NCBI GenBank assembly: GCA_036787955.1
Contig: DAIQOI010000001.1
Coordinates: 186,001-250,000 of the forward strand
DNA length: 64,000 bases
Direction of reading: 5' to 3'
From: UBA2336 sp036787955
GTDB lineage: Bacteria; Bacteroidota; Bacteroidia; Cytophagales; Cyclobacteriaceae
Shown in pieces: positions 16,518-25,625 of the stretch; positions within the stretch are counted from its first letter, which is position 1, and every line of letters begins with the position of its first letter. The translations under genes and the position numbers were made by a program. Under the pieces are notes generated by a model. That model was given only the letters and a program-made list of their open reading frames with translations. It was not told the DNA's origin and searched no databases.

Positions 16518-17132
16518 ATGAAGCGTTTTTTGTCATTGGTTCTTACGGTTGCGCTCGTGGTGACCGCCATGTTGTACCTTACCAGTTGCGGTGATGACCC
16601 GGAAAAGGAAAATGCTCCTGAATTAATTACCAAAATCACACTTACTTTCTCCCCCGCTGGTGGAGGTGACCCCATTATAGTCAACGCAGTTGACCCGGAT
16701 GGTGAAGGTCCGCAAGACCTGGCTGCGGAAGGCCCCATTGAATTAGTGGAAGGTGTAACCTACATACTATCTATTACCCTCTTTAATGATCTGCTCGCTC
16801 CCGGTGAAGAAGGTTATGACCTTACCGAAGAAATTTTAGAGGAAGCCGATGAGCATCAGTTCTTCTTTGGTTTCAGCAATGATGTTTTCTCCTCGCCCAC
16901 CGGCAGTGGTAACATAGCGCCTTCAACGGGGAGCATCAATTACGAAGATGAAGACGCCAACGGCCTTCCTGTAGGATTGGTAACCCGGTGGACTACCGGT
17001 GCAGCACAATCCGATAAATTTTTTCGCGTTATGCTCAAACACCTTCCGGAGATCAAGTCGGCTACCTCTACTTCTGCAGACGGTGAAACCGATGCAGATG
17101 TAACGTTCACCCTGAACATCAACGGTATTTAA
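16518..17132 (+). CDS. Lipoprotein partner of the TonB receptor
   Basis: A 204-residue predicted lipoprotein: MKRFLSLVLTVALVVTAMLY followed by the lipobox LTSC, then an acidic linker (GDDPEKENAPE). The mature part is beta-rich with ITLTFSPAGGGDPIIVNAVD, EADEHQFFFGFS, SINYEDEDANGLPVGLVTRW and a C-terminal DADVTFTLNING. This layout resembles a Bacteroidota lipoprotein family sometimes labelled periplasmic-binding-fold and found next to TonB receptors. The acidic/His patch could bind a cation, but that is inference. ATG at 16518 is the only start that places the signal peptide correctly. Confidence 0.72.
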   Translation: MKRFLSLVLTVALVVTAMLYLTSCGDDPEKENAPELITKITLTFSPAGGGDPIIVNAVDPDGEGPQDLAAEGPIELVEGVTYILSITLFNDLLAPGEEGYDLTEEILEEADEHQFFFGFSNDVFSSPTGSGNIAPSTGSINYEDEDANGLPVGLVTRWTTGAAQSDKFFRVMLKHLPEIKSATSTSADGETDADVTFTLNINGI

Positions 17133-17156
17133 AAAATTCTTTCTTTTAAGATCTGC

Positions 17157-17193
17157 AGGGGCCGCCTGAAAACCGGGCGGCCTCTAATTTTTT
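17157..17193 (+). terminator. Rho-independent terminator after the TonB receptor/lipoprotein genes
   Basis: Stem 17157-17166 with 17176-17185 (core GGCCGCC/GGCGGCC, one G-U pair), 9-base loop, followed by TAA-type spacer and six T residues (17188-17193). It overlaps the last codons of the convergent gene. Confidence 0.78.
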
Positions 17194-17927
17194 CCCTTCA
17201 CAATAAACTGCTCCAGGTCTTTTAATTTCAGTTTACCTTCGTAATAGGCCTTTCCAAAAATTACAGCAAACAGCCCCATGTCATTCAGGCGTTTAATGTC
17301 ATCCACTCCGCGTACTCCACCGCTGGCCAGGATACAAAGGTCCGGAAAACGTTCGCGTAATTCCTGATAGAAATCAAAGGCAGGGCCCTCCAGTACGCCA
17401 TCACGCGAAACATCGGTTGACTTTACATATTTTAGGCCCCGGTTGTAAAAAAAACTCAGGTGCTCAAACAAGGTAAGTTCCGAGCGCTTTTGCCAACCCC
17501 TGAACAAAAGCTTTTTGGTTTTTACATCAGTAACATCCGCACCCAACGTAATTTTTTCCCTTCCATAGGTTATGAGCCACGAAGCAAACAATTCCGGATT
17601 GGCTATTGCAATACTTGAGGCCGTTATATAATCGGCACCCGCTTCATAGGCCTTGCTGATGTCGCCATCTGTTGAAATACCTCCGGTAAAGTCTATCTTC
17701 AAATCGGTATAACCAGCAATTTGTTCAACAATGTGATAATGAACAGGGGCTCCGCGCTCGGCACCGTCCAAATCCACTATGTGTACTACCTCAATACCAT
17801 GGTCGGCAAACCGCCTGGCCAAATCCAGAGGATTTTCCGGATATATTTTTTCACTGGATGGATCTCCTTTCCGCATCTTCACCACCCGGCCCTGGCGTAT
17901 GGCAATGGAGGGAATAACCTGAATCAT
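17184..17927 (-). CDS. HisA-like TIM-barrel protein with altered active site
   Basis: A 247-residue protein aligned over its whole length with HisA (ProFAR isomerase): VVHIVDLDGA, STDVSRDGVLEGP and ILASGGV are present. However, the N-terminal P-A-I-D-L motif, whose Asp is the catalytic base (Asp8 in Thermotoga HisA), reads PSIAI here, so residue 9 is Ala; and the usual GGGIR reads TGGIS (81-85). The second catalytic Asp is retained (D131). The gene stands alone, away from other his genes. It may therefore be a divergent paralogue with a different reaction rather than the histidine-pathway enzyme. An annotation as hisA would be misleading without finding a second copy elsewhere. Confidence 0.75.
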   Translation of the reverse strand: MIQVIPSIAIRQGRVVKMRKGDPSSEKIYPENPLDLARRFADHGIEVVHIVDLDGAERGAPVHYHIVEQIAGYTDLKIDFTGGISTDGDISKAYEAGADYITASSIAIANPELFASWLITYGREKITLGADVTDVKTKKLLFRGWQKRSELTLFEHLSFFYNRGLKYVKSTDVSRDGVLEGPAFDFYQELRERFPDLCILASGGVRGVDDIKRLNDMGLFAVIFGKAYYEGKLKLKDLEQFIVKGKN

Positions 17928-18006
17928 AAGGCCAAATTACCACATGAAAGTATATGTAAGGCAATCCCGGCATTGATTTTGTCTTAATGTATTATATTTA
18001 AAAGGT

Positions 18007-19587
18007 ATGAGTCGCCTTGCAATCGTTTTCAGCCTGCTGGGTGGGTTTGCCGCCAGTGCACAGGCCCCCATGCGTAAACTTCCCCCTGTCATCAATCATC
18101 CTTCCATTAACGTATCTGCGCCTTTCATTAGTGCTGACGGAAGCGCCCTGGTGTACCTGAGTGATTATGCCGAAGATGGCGTACTGACTGTGTACTTTAC
18201 ACAACGTACGGGTGCGGAGTGGAAAAATCCGGCTCCTTTGCCCAAACATATTAACACACGTTTAAACTTTCTTCGGGGATATGCTTTAAGTGCCGATGGC
18301 AAAACTTTGTATATAACCTCTATCAAATCAGGAGGAGTAGGCGGATATGACATCTGGTGGGGAAGCGTTAAATCGTACTCCTGGAACGAACTTGAAAATA
18401 TGTTCATGCCCATCAACTCCAAGGGTCATGAGGGCTGCCCGAGTTTTACACCCGATGGCAACACCATTTATTTTATGCGATGCGAAAAAATGGATGCGGA
18501 CAAGGCCTCCGGCTGCAAGGTGATGGTATCTCGCAAAAACAATGTGGGTCAGTGGACCGAGCCGCAGGAGTTACCCCCCCATATCAACACCGGAAATTCG
18601 CAGTGTCCGCGTATTATGGCCGATGGTGAAACGCTTATCTTCTCATCCGACAGATTTGTGCCCAACCAGGGAGGCATGGATCTGTACATGACGCGACTGG
18701 AAAATGGGGTGTGGACCCATCCGGTACCGCTCACCTTTGCCAATACAGAAGGTGATGATATGTACGTCAGCGCAACATCGAACGGGCGTTATCTGCTACG
18801 CGACCTGAAAGGCAAAAACAAAACCGAGATTGTAGAATTGCTGTTTCCGAACGAAGTCCGTCCCAAAGGAATTTTAAAAATTGAAGGAAGCGTGAAAAGT
18901 GCGGATGCCGTATTGCCCAATTATTATGTATCGGTAACCGAGCTGCCGGGTGGTAAACGATTTTACAGTGGCAGGCCCGACAAGGATGGAAATTTTGTCG
19001 TTTACCTGAAAGAAGGAAGCCGGTACGAACTGGCCCTCGACCCGGAAGATGGCCATCTTACGTACTATACCCAACTGTTTGATCTCACCGGCAATGCCAA
19101 TCTAAACACCCAAAAAATAACTGTACCTGTTAAAAAATTGCAGGCAGGTGATGAGCTGGAGTTGTCCGGTTTACGCTTTAAGCCTTATTCTGCCGAACTT
19201 GAAGATGCCGAATCGGAAATCGGGCGATTGGCGCGCTTACTCAAAAACAATCCGCAGTTTGATTATGAAATACAGGTTCTGCTGGAAGGTTATCAGGAAG
19301 ACGCTGTTCGGTCCTCGCCCGACCTGACCGAGCTGGCCATTGACAGCATGCGCATACAAGTTCCGGATATCGACTCCCTCGGGCAACTGTACCAGCGCGA
19401 CAGCGTGGTAGTAAAATTAACGTGGCATAATAACCGCACTGACAAACAGGCCAGGGAGATTGTGAACCGGCTGATACAGGAGGGGGTCTCTGCCTCCTCC
19501 CTGCATACATTTACCAATGCGCGGCCAGAAGCGGTTATGGAAAACCGCACCATCAGGGTCCGGCTCACCGTTCGCAACAAACGATAA
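18007..19587 (+). CDS. Exported beta-propeller (PD40) protein with a degenerate OmpA-like C-terminus
   Basis: A 526-residue protein. A signal peptide (LAIVFSLLGGFAASAQ) is followed by about 270 residues of PD40-type propeller repeats (SAPFISADGSALVYLSDYAE, GYALSADGKTLYITS, CPSFTPDGNTIYFMRCE, CPRIMADGETLIFSSDR), then a beta-sandwich/CNA-B-like segment (YYVSVTELPGGKRFYSGRPD), and a C-terminal region arranged like OmpA (LEDAESEIGRLARLLKNNPQ, VLLEGYQED, NRLIQEGV, NRTIRVRLTV). The peptidoglycan-binding Asp and Arg of real OmpA domains are not clearly conserved. Such proteins are common in Bacteroidota envelopes and some belong to gliding or type IX secretion modules; no such partner lies nearby. 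Confidence 0.72.
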   Translation: MSRLAIVFSLLGGFAASAQAPMRKLPPVINHPSINVSAPFISADGSALVYLSDYAEDGVLTVYFTQRTGAEWKNPAPLPKHINTRLNFLRGYALSADGKTLYITSIKSGGVGGYDIWWGSVKSYSWNELENMFMPINSKGHEGCPSFTPDGNTIYFMRCEKMDADKASGCKVMVSRKNNVGQWTEPQELPPHINTGNSQCPRIMADGETLIFSSDRFVPNQGGMDLYMTRLENGVWTHPVPLTFANTEGDDMYVSATSNGRYLLRDLKGKNKTEIVELLFPNEVRPKGILKIEGSVKSADAVLPNYYVSVTELPGGKRFYSGRPDKDGNFVVYLKEGSRYELALDPEDGHLTYYTQLFDLTGNANLNTQKITVPVKKLQAGDELELSGLRFKPYSAELEDAESEIGRLARLLKNNPQFDYEIQVLLEGYQEDAVRSSPDLTELAIDSMRIQVPDIDSLGQLYQRDSVVVKLTWHNNRTDKQAREIVNRLIQEGVSASSLHTFTNARPEAVMENRTIRVRLTVRNKR

Positions 19588-19686
19588 CCGCAGGCCTGAA
19601 TTTTCTGTTATTTTTGGAAAAAGAAACCAAAATAATCCCGCTATCGTTATCGGGACGTAACACCCTCAGGCATTAAACCATAGAAA

Positions 19687-19914
19687 ATGGGAAGACCTCC
19701 TACCTTACCAAAAAAGAAAAAAGACGGTTTTTATCTTGAAGTCCGAAACAAAGGCTCTAAGTCTCCTGGTATCATTATCATCCGCGACACCTACGAAGCC
19801 ATGATGCAGGCAGCGCGGATGTACGAAGTAACCAAAGATGTGATTATTCTGGGCGAACACCGCGGGGGAAAGCGGGTGGAAGATCAGCCCAAAAAGAAAG
19901 CAGCCAAAAAATAG
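19687..19914 (+). CDS. Small conserved-looking basic protein
   Basis: A 75-residue cytoplasmic protein with lysine-rich ends (MGRPPTLPKKKKDG and QPKKKAAKK) around a neutral core, FYLEVRNKGSKSPGIIIIRD then YEAMMQAARMYEVTKDVIIL. The core looks like a small alpha/beta fold, the ends like nucleic-acid-binding tails. An exact -7 element (TATTTTTG, 19609-19616) lies upstream, but no clear -33. It ends one base before the convergent ispH stop. No named family is recognised. Confidence 0.65.
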   Translation: MGRPPTLPKKKKDGFYLEVRNKGSKSPGIIIIRDTYEAMMQAARMYEVTKDVIILGEHRGGKRVEDQPKKKAAKK

Positions 19915-19915
19915 G

Positions 19916-21094
19916 CTAGGCGGGGTGCAAAAATTCCCGGATTACTTCATTGACGGGGCGGGCTTCCGGAAAAAATTCAAGTACCCGTAATAACACGCGA
20001 TCGACCAGGGTATCGGGGCACGATGCACCGCTGGTCAATACTACCTTCAACGGTGCGTGTTCCGGCAACCAGCCATGAGTAACCTCTTTTTGCTTGCGAT
20101 CATAATTCCAGTGGTGGATTTCGCTGCGCGATTTTATCTCTTTCTCAGAGCTAATAAAGTACGTGGAGAATTTCCTGCTGCATAAATGAACAATATGCGA
20201 TGTGTTGGAGCTGTTATATCCGCCCACCACAATGGCCAGATGTGCATCCGTTTCCAGCAATGCATAGGTGGCATCCTGGTTGTCGTTGGTGGCATAGCAC
20301 AGGGTATCGCGGGTATCGGCAAAATGATAGCGAACATTTGCCGGTCCGTACTTTTTAATCATCACCGATTTAAGAAAATCGGCTATAGCCTGTGTTTCCG
20401 CAGCCAGCATCGTGGTTTGGTTTACCACGCCTATGCGCTGCAGGTGAAGGTCCGGATTAAATCCGGAAGAAAAACGACCAGAAAATTCGGTGTAGAAATT
20501 TTCTGATGCTTCTTCTCCTGCAATATAGCGTGCCAGGCGCATGGCTTCTTCCATGTTGCGAATCACTACAGAAGGTGCCGAAGCAGAACTGTGCGAAAAA
20601 GTTGCCCGTGTTTCTTCATGATTTGGTTTGCCATGAATAATTACGGTGTACTGTTCCTTGCCGAGTTTTTCCGCACGATTCCATACTTTTTCTACAAAAG
20701 GACAAGTGGTATTGTATTTATGCAGTTCCACGCCTTTATCCAGCAGCAGTTGCTCCGTTTCCAGCGTGGTGCCAAATGCCGGAATAATAACCACATCACC
20801 TTCACTGATTTCATCCCAGGAAAGGAAGGGAGTGCCATCCGTATCGGTTATAAACCGGATACCGCGTTCCTGTAAATCGCGGTTTACTTCCGGATTGTGA
20901 ATCATCTGGCTTAGCAGAAAAACTCTTTTTCCGGCATTTTCTTCCAGTGCACGATAACTGATTTCGATAGCATTTTCCACGCCATAGCAAAACCCAAAGT
21001 GCCGGGCCAGATAAACCTGCACCGGACCAAAATCGAGCAAGCTGGGCGAAAAATCCTGCTTTCGCTGGTCGCGCAGCCGGCGGGCTTCCTTCAC
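19916..21094 (-). CDS. ispH: 4-hydroxy-3-methylbut-2-enyl diphosphate reductase
   Basis: Last enzyme of the MEP isoprenoid pathway, a [4Fe-4S] reductase that makes IPP and DMAPP. The cluster cysteines are C36 (HFGFCYGVENA), C131 (NTTCPFVEKVW) and C266 (RDTLCYATNDNQ). At 392 residues and with the IIHGKPNHEET insertion it is the long, cyanobacterial/plant-like form rather than the 310-residue E. coli form. The start is GTG. Together with uppS it supplies the isoprenoid carrier route in this window. Confidence 0.92.
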   Translation of the reverse strand: MKEARRLRDQRKQDFSPSLLDFGPVQVYLARHFGFCYGVENAIEISYRALEENAGKRVFLLSQMIHNPEVNRDLQERGIRFITDTDGTPFLSWDEISEGDVVIIPAFGTTLETEQLLLDKGVELHKYNTTCPFVEKVWNRAEKLGKEQYTVIIHGKPNHEETRATFSHSSASAPSVVIRNMEEAMRLARYIAGEEASENFYTEFSGRFSSGFNPDLHLQRIGVVNQTTMLAAETQAIADFLKSVMIKKYGPANVRYHFADTRDTLCYATNDNQDATYALLETDAHLAIVVGGYNSSNTSHIVHLCSRKFSTYFISSEKEIKSRSEIHHWNYDRKQKEVTHGWLPEHAPLKVVLTSGASCPDTLVDRVLLRVLEFFPEARPVNEVIREFLHPA

Positions 21095-21202
21095 AGCTCC
21101 CGTAATCGGGGAACGATACCAGGCTGGAATATTAAACTTTTTGATAGGCTAGGGAATTACACGTATGCAGCTAACCACAAAATTAGCATTTTGTTTACAG
21201 GT

Positions 21203-21376
21203 TCAGGCTGCTTTACTCAGTGTATCTTCCCTAACCTGCTTCTTGCGCACCTCGCGCGATTCGGGATCAAAAGTCATCACCTCCACCACGTTGTTGCGCA
21301 GGTAGCGGAGTACCTCCATCACCTTGCCGTCAAGCTTGCTCCGCACCCGCTCGCCTTTTCTAAACAGTCTTCTCAT
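21203..21376 (-). CDS. Small 57-residue YodC/DUF2158-like protein
   Basis: An ATG-to-TGA frame of 57 codons on the minus strand, 17 bases downstream of the protease gene. The sequence (FRKGERVRSKLDGKVMEVLR, then VEVMTFDPES and a C-terminal VREDTL) follows the layout of DUF2158/YodC-like SH3-type proteins: a G-x-x-V-x-x-K-x-x-G-x-x-M opening, a central strand and a terminal E-D-x-L. Codon use and an open frame of this quality in a 310-bp gap support a real gene. Function unknown. Confidence 0.6.
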   Translation of the reverse strand: MRRLFRKGERVRSKLDGKVMEVLRYLRNNVVEVMTFDPESREVRKKQVREDTLSKAA

Positions 21377-21393
21377 ATTTCAATTTTCTTTTC

Positions 21394-22881
21394 TTACATC
21401 CGGAATGCATAGTTAAACTCTCGCGGAAAGTCTTCATACACACCGCTTAGTATAACAAGCTCACCTGGTTTTTTCTTGCTGATTATTTCATTAAACTGCT
21501 TTACCGATTTCACCGGCTCATCATTTACTTTGGTAATGATAAAGCCTTCTCTTATTTCGGTATTGCGCGCAAGTTTGCCATTGGTAAGCGACTTCACGCG
21601 GATACCGTTTTGCAGATCGAGTTTTTTCAGAACTTTTGCATCCACTTCTTCGAGTTCCACACCCAAAGCAGCCATTACGGGTTTCTCTTCAGGCTTCACC
21701 ACCGAAGTATCGCCCTGGCGGTTTTTGAGTACAACCGGTATGGTGATTTCCTTGCCTTTCCGGTTTACGGTAATCATCAGTTTATCGCCCGGACGATGAC
21801 GGCCTACCATTTCAATGAGTGCAGCGCTGGACTTTATGGGAGTGTCGTTGATTCGGACAACCACATCATGCTCTTTGATGCCGGCTTCCTTGGCCGCACT
21901 CTTTTCGGCAAAGCCATTGATAAATGCTCCCTCGGTTACCGCCAGATCGTGTTCTTTTACCAGTTCACTGGTTACGCTCATAACGGTAACACCCAGCCAG
22001 CCACGCTGTACCGAACCGTACTTTATAAGGTCTTCTACTATTTTGCTCACAATGTTTGAAGGCACGGCAAAGCCATATCCTGCATAAGCACCGGTAGGAC
22101 TGGCAATGGCGGTGTTGATGCCCAGTAAACCCCCACTCAGGTTGACCAATGCACCACCGCTGTTGCCCGGGTTAATGGCCGCATCGGTCTGAATAAACGA
22201 TTCTATGGCCGTGTTACCCTGCCCGTTGTTTCTGTTGATGATGTCTATATTCCGTCCTTTGGCACTGATGATTCCGGCTGTTACCGTGCTGTTCAGATTA
22301 AACGGATTGCCCACGGCCAAAACCCATTCGCCTACTTTGGCCTGATCGGAATCGACAAACGACAGGAAAGGCAGATTTTTTTGGTTAATTTTTACCAGGG
22401 CGATATCTGTATCCGGATCTGTTCCAATCACTTCAGCCTTGAATGTACGGTTATCGTTCAGCGTAACCTCCACTATGTCGGCATTTTGCACAACGTGGTT
22501 GTTGGTTACAATATACCCATCCGGATTGATAATCACTCCCGAACCGGTACTTTGGGCAGGGCCGAAATTACGTGGTTCAAAAAATTCGCGGAACGGAAAA
22601 TCGCGAAAAGGATCAATAGTCCTTTCATTCTGCAATGAACGCGATGCCTGGGTGCTTTTGATGTGCACCACAGCAGGCGTAACTTTAGCTGCAACTTCTG
22701 TGAAGTCGAGCACCAACGGATTGCCTTCCGCATCCTTTGAATAGGCAATCTTATTAATAGGCGTACCGGAAACGTACTGAACCGTTACCGGCTGATTGGG
22801 TTTCACAAAATATTGATAGATGGCCAATGTTAGCAAGCTGCCCAGCAACGCTGCCAGTACCAGTGAACCAAACTTTTTCAT
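21394..22881 (-). CDS. degP: DegP/HtrA-type periplasmic serine protease
   Basis: A 495-residue envelope protease/chaperone. An N-terminal signal anchor (LVLAALLGSLLTLAIYQYF) is followed by a trypsin-like domain with the complete triad H129 (VTNNHV), D159 (DPDTDIALV) and S241 (NPGNSGGAL), and two PDZ domains (RGWLGVTVMSV through DKLMITVNRKG; the second, with EEVDAKVLKKLDLQNGI, is less regular). It degrades or refolds misfolded envelope proteins under stress. It is divergent from the rRNA methyltransferase gene and upstream of the 57-residue gene. Confidence 0.92.
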   Translation of the reverse strand: MKKFGSLVLAALLGSLLTLAIYQYFVKPNQPVTVQYVSGTPINKIAYSKDAEGNPLVLDFTEVAAKVTPAVVHIKSTQASRSLQNERTIDPFRDFPFREFFEPRNFGPAQSTGSGVIINPDGYIVTNNHVVQNADIVEVTLNDNRTFKAEVIGTDPDTDIALVKINQKNLPFLSFVDSDQAKVGEWVLAVGNPFNLNSTVTAGIISAKGRNIDIINRNNGQGNTAIESFIQTDAAINPGNSGGALVNLSGGLLGINTAIASPTGAYAGYGFAVPSNIVSKIVEDLIKYGSVQRGWLGVTVMSVTSELVKEHDLAVTEGAFINGFAEKSAAKEAGIKEHDVVVRINDTPIKSSAALIEMVGRHRPGDKLMITVNRKGKEITIPVVLKNRQGDTSVVKPEEKPVMAALGVELEEVDAKVLKKLDLQNGIRVKSLTNGKLARNTEIREGFIITKVNDEPVKSVKQFNEIISKKKPGELVILSGVYEDFPREFNYAFRM

Positions 22882-23017
22882 AATGCTTTTGAAATTTTAG
22901 ACATAAATGGGTATGCAAAAAACAGGCAAATCCGGTTTTTCGTTTACTGATTATTGATTTTACTGAAATCTTGTCAGTCTGGCCGACATTTACCGCAACT
23001 TAAGTACGAAATTCCGG

Positions 23018-23025
23018 TAATTTTG
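23018..23025 (+). promoter_or_regulatory. -7 element before the rRNA methyltransferase gene
   Basis: TAATTTTG is an exact TAnnTTTG match 13 bases ahead of the preferred ATG. No TTG at the correct -33 spacing is visible, and the transcript leader would be only a few bases. Confidence 0.35.
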
Positions 23026-23037
23026 GTTGTTTGGTTT

Positions 23038-24222
23038 ATGATTAGCGGACAGGTTGTTTTGCGAAAAGGGCGGGAGGAGTCGGTGTTGCGCAGGCATCCC
23101 TGGATTTTTTCGGGGGCTATCCAGCATGCCGACAGGGGTCTGATTGACGGAGATTGGGTGGAGGTGCTCAACGCTGCCGGGCAGACGCTTGGATACGGAC
23201 ATTACCAGCGCGGTAGCATAGCCGTACGCTTGTTGGCGTGGGGAAAAAATGCTCCGGCAAACGATTTCTGGCTCAATAAACTGACCGAAGCCCGCGATCT
23301 GCGGAAATGGTTAAACCTTCCATCCCACTTCACCAATGCCTTTCGCCTTGTGCACGGAGAGGGTGATGGCCTTCCAGGATTGATTATTGACTATTACAAC
23401 GGAGTAGCCGTGATGCAGGCCCATTCGGCTGGCATGCACCGCAACCGTCACACCATAACCGAGGCCCTGGTGGCCGTTATGGGCGATGCGTTACATGCTG
23501 TTTACTACAAGAGCCGCGGTACATTGCCGGCAGAACTCCGCGAGCAGGCGACAGACGAATACCTGATTGGCAATGCCAACACCCCGCATCAGATTTTGGA
23601 AAACAACTGCCGGTTTGAGGTAAACTGGACAGATGGACAGAAAACCGGATTTTTTTTAGACCAACGCGACAACCGCTCAATCGTGGCCTCCTTGTGCAAG
23701 GGACGTTCCGTGCTCAATACCTTCTGCTATACCGGCGGCTTCAGTGTTTATGCATTGAAGGCCGGTGCTCTCCGGGTGGATTCAATAGACGCATCTGCCC
23801 GTGCCGTGGAGCTGACAAAGGTCAACCTGCAGCTAAACGGATTTGACAGCGAAACCAACCTTTGCCTGGCTGAAGATGCTTTTGATTATCTGGAACAAGC
23901 CGCTGGTAAATATGATGTGATTGTTCTCGATCCGCCCGCCTTTGCCAAACACCGCGAGGCAAAACATCAGGCCGTTAAAGGATATCAGCGACTGAATGCA
24001 CTTGCTTTTAAAAACATTCGCAGTGGCGGCATAGTGGCCACTTTTTCCTGTTCGCAGGTTATCGACAGACAGTTGTTTTATGATACGGTGGTATCGGCTG
24101 CGGTACAGGCCGGAAGGAACATCAGGGTGTTGCTTCGATTAAGCCAGCCCCCCGACCATCCGGTTTCGGCATATCATCCGGAAGGTGAGTACCTGAAGGG
24201 CCTTATCCTGTCTGTGATATAG
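23038..24222 (+). CDS. Class I SAM-dependent rRNA (cytosine-C5) methyltransferase, RlmI-like
   Basis: A 394-residue protein. An N-terminal PUA domain (RKGREESVLRRHPWIFSGAI, VEVLNAAGQTLGYGHYQ), a central EEHEE-type domain (FRLVHGEGDGLPGLIIDYYN) and a Rossmann methyltransferase with NTFCYTGGFSVYALKAGA, VIVLDPPAFAK and FSCSQV. RlmI methylates 23S rRNA C1962 in E. coli; the Bacteroidota orthologue target is inferred. An upstream TTG-type frame extension of 28 codons would carry no recognisable domain, so the ATG at the PUA domain is preferred. Confidence 0.88.
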   Translation: MISGQVVLRKGREESVLRRHPWIFSGAIQHADRGLIDGDWVEVLNAAGQTLGYGHYQRGSIAVRLLAWGKNAPANDFWLNKLTEARDLRKWLNLPSHFTNAFRLVHGEGDGLPGLIIDYYNGVAVMQAHSAGMHRNRHTITEALVAVMGDALHAVYYKSRGTLPAELREQATDEYLIGNANTPHQILENNCRFEVNWTDGQKTGFFLDQRDNRSIVASLCKGRSVLNTFCYTGGFSVYALKAGALRVDSIDASARAVELTKVNLQLNGFDSETNLCLAEDAFDYLEQAAGKYDVIVLDPPAFAKHREAKHQAVKGYQRLNALAFKNIRSGGIVATFSCSQVIDRQLFYDTVVSAAVQAGRNIRVLLRLSQPPDHPVSAYHPEGEYLKGLILSVI

Positions 24223-24271
24223 CTAATTGACATCCACGGCCGGTCCGAATACTTCAGTTTGAACATGGGTG

Positions 24272-25573
24272 TTACTGCCTGCTGAACATATAATCCAGGG
24301 TAACCTGCAGCATGGCTTTCAGGCCGGTGAGCATGCCGCGTTCATCAATCATAAAATCGGGTGTATGGTGGGCAGGCACCTTTTCAGGATCCATATCGGG
24401 CGGACGGGCCCCCACAAAAAAGAAGAAACCCGGAACCTTCTGCTGATAAAAGGCAAAATCCTCTGCTCCGGTTACAGCATTAATCCGGATTACATTTTCC
24501 GCTCCGGCAGCCTTGCGCAGGCTGGCCACCATTTTTTCGGTGAGTTGCGGATCATTAAAAGTTACCGGGGTTTTCTTTTCAATCACTACTTCGGCAGTCG
24601 CTCCTGCGCTTTCGGCAATCTTTTCGGCCGTAAGTTTGATTTTTTCATGTATCTGTTGTTGCATCCCTTCATCCAGCGTACGGATGGTGCCGGCCATAAA
24701 AGCTTCTTCGGGTATAATGTTTTCACGTATGCCCGATTGTATTCTTCCTACTGTAATAACCGCTGCTTCTTTGGTGAGTTCGGTTTGCCGGCTCACAATG
24801 GTTTGCAAACCCATGATAATCTGAGCCGAAACCACAATAGGGTCAATGCCCATCCAGGGAGCAGAACCATGCGACTGCCGGCCTTTGACTTTTATCGAAA
24901 ACCAATCGGAGGCAGCCAACAATCCGGCAGGGCGGTACGTAATTCTGCCAAGCGGTGAGATGGACTGGATGTGCAGACCAAAAATCACATCTACATCCGG
25001 ATTTTGCAGTACCCCTTCTTTCACCATCAGGTAGGCACCCCCTTCCTCACCGGCTGGAGGCCCTTCTTCGGCCGGTTGGAAAATAAATTTAATGGTACCG
25101 CGCAACTCGTTTCTATGACGACTTAGTATTTCGGCTGTGGCCATCAGTATGGCTACGTGGGTGTCGTGTCCGCAGGCGTGCATTACTCCGGTTTCCTGAC
25201 CGTTGAACACCGTGCGTTCCTTTGAAGCAAAGGGAAGCGTGTTGCGCTCAGTTACCGGCAGCGCATCCATATCGGCACGCAGCGCAATGACGGGTCCGGG
25301 CTTGCCTGTGCGAAGCAGCCCCACAACGCCGGTGTGCGCTATGCCTGTCTGCACTTCAAGGCCCAGCGATTGTAAATGAGCAGCCACTTTCTCGGCTGTA
25401 CGGAATTCACGGTTCGACAATTCCGGAAACTGATGGAAGTCTCTCCGCCAATCAATCATCCGTTGTTCGATCTCCTTTGCCGCTGCCTCAATCCTGGATT
25501 GCAGTTTAGGGTTAACCTGAGCGGTAAGATTTCCTGCAGTGAGTAATAAGATTAGAAATGGGAGGTGCCTCAT
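24272..25573 (-). CDS. Exported M20D amidohydrolase (HipO-like)
   Basis: A 433-residue enzyme of the hippurate hydrolase / N-acyl-amino-acid amidohydrolase family. A signal peptide (FLILLLTAGNLTAQ) sends it to the periplasm. Metal-binding motifs: RADMDALPV, GVMHACGHDTH and FQPAEEGPPAGEEGG; dimerisation-domain SHGSAPWMGIDPI and C-terminal TGAEDFAFY. The HACGHD cysteine and histidines bind two metal ions. The substrate is probably N-acylated amino acids or peptides. Its start and that of the Rieske frame lie close together on opposite strands. Confidence 0.9.
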   Translation of the reverse strand: MRHLPFLILLLTAGNLTAQVNPKLQSRIEAAAKEIEQRMIDWRRDFHQFPELSNREFRTAEKVAAHLQSLGLEVQTGIAHTGVVGLLRTGKPGPVIALRADMDALPVTERNTLPFASKERTVFNGQETGVMHACGHDTHVAILMATAEILSRHRNELRGTIKFIFQPAEEGPPAGEEGGAYLMVKEGVLQNPDVDVIFGLHIQSISPLGRITYRPAGLLAASDWFSIKVKGRQSHGSAPWMGIDPIVVSAQIIMGLQTIVSRQTELTKEAAVITVGRIQSGIRENIIPEEAFMAGTIRTLDEGMQQQIHEKIKLTAEKIAESAGATAEVVIEKKTPVTFNDPQLTEKMVASLRKAAGAENVIRINAVTGAEDFAFYQQKVPGFFFFVGARPPDMDPEKVPAHHTPDFMIDERGMLTGLKAMLQVTLDYMFSRQ

Positions 25574-25625
25574 GAAAATTTATTTTTTGAAGAAAGGTAT
25601 AAAAAACCTGAACTTCGCTCAAAGC

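Noticed and set aside
19636..19657. CCCGCTATCGTTATCGGG hairpin-like sequence before the 75-residue gene
   Set aside because: Only a 4-bp outer stem; may be a small dispersed repeat, but no second copy was found in the window.
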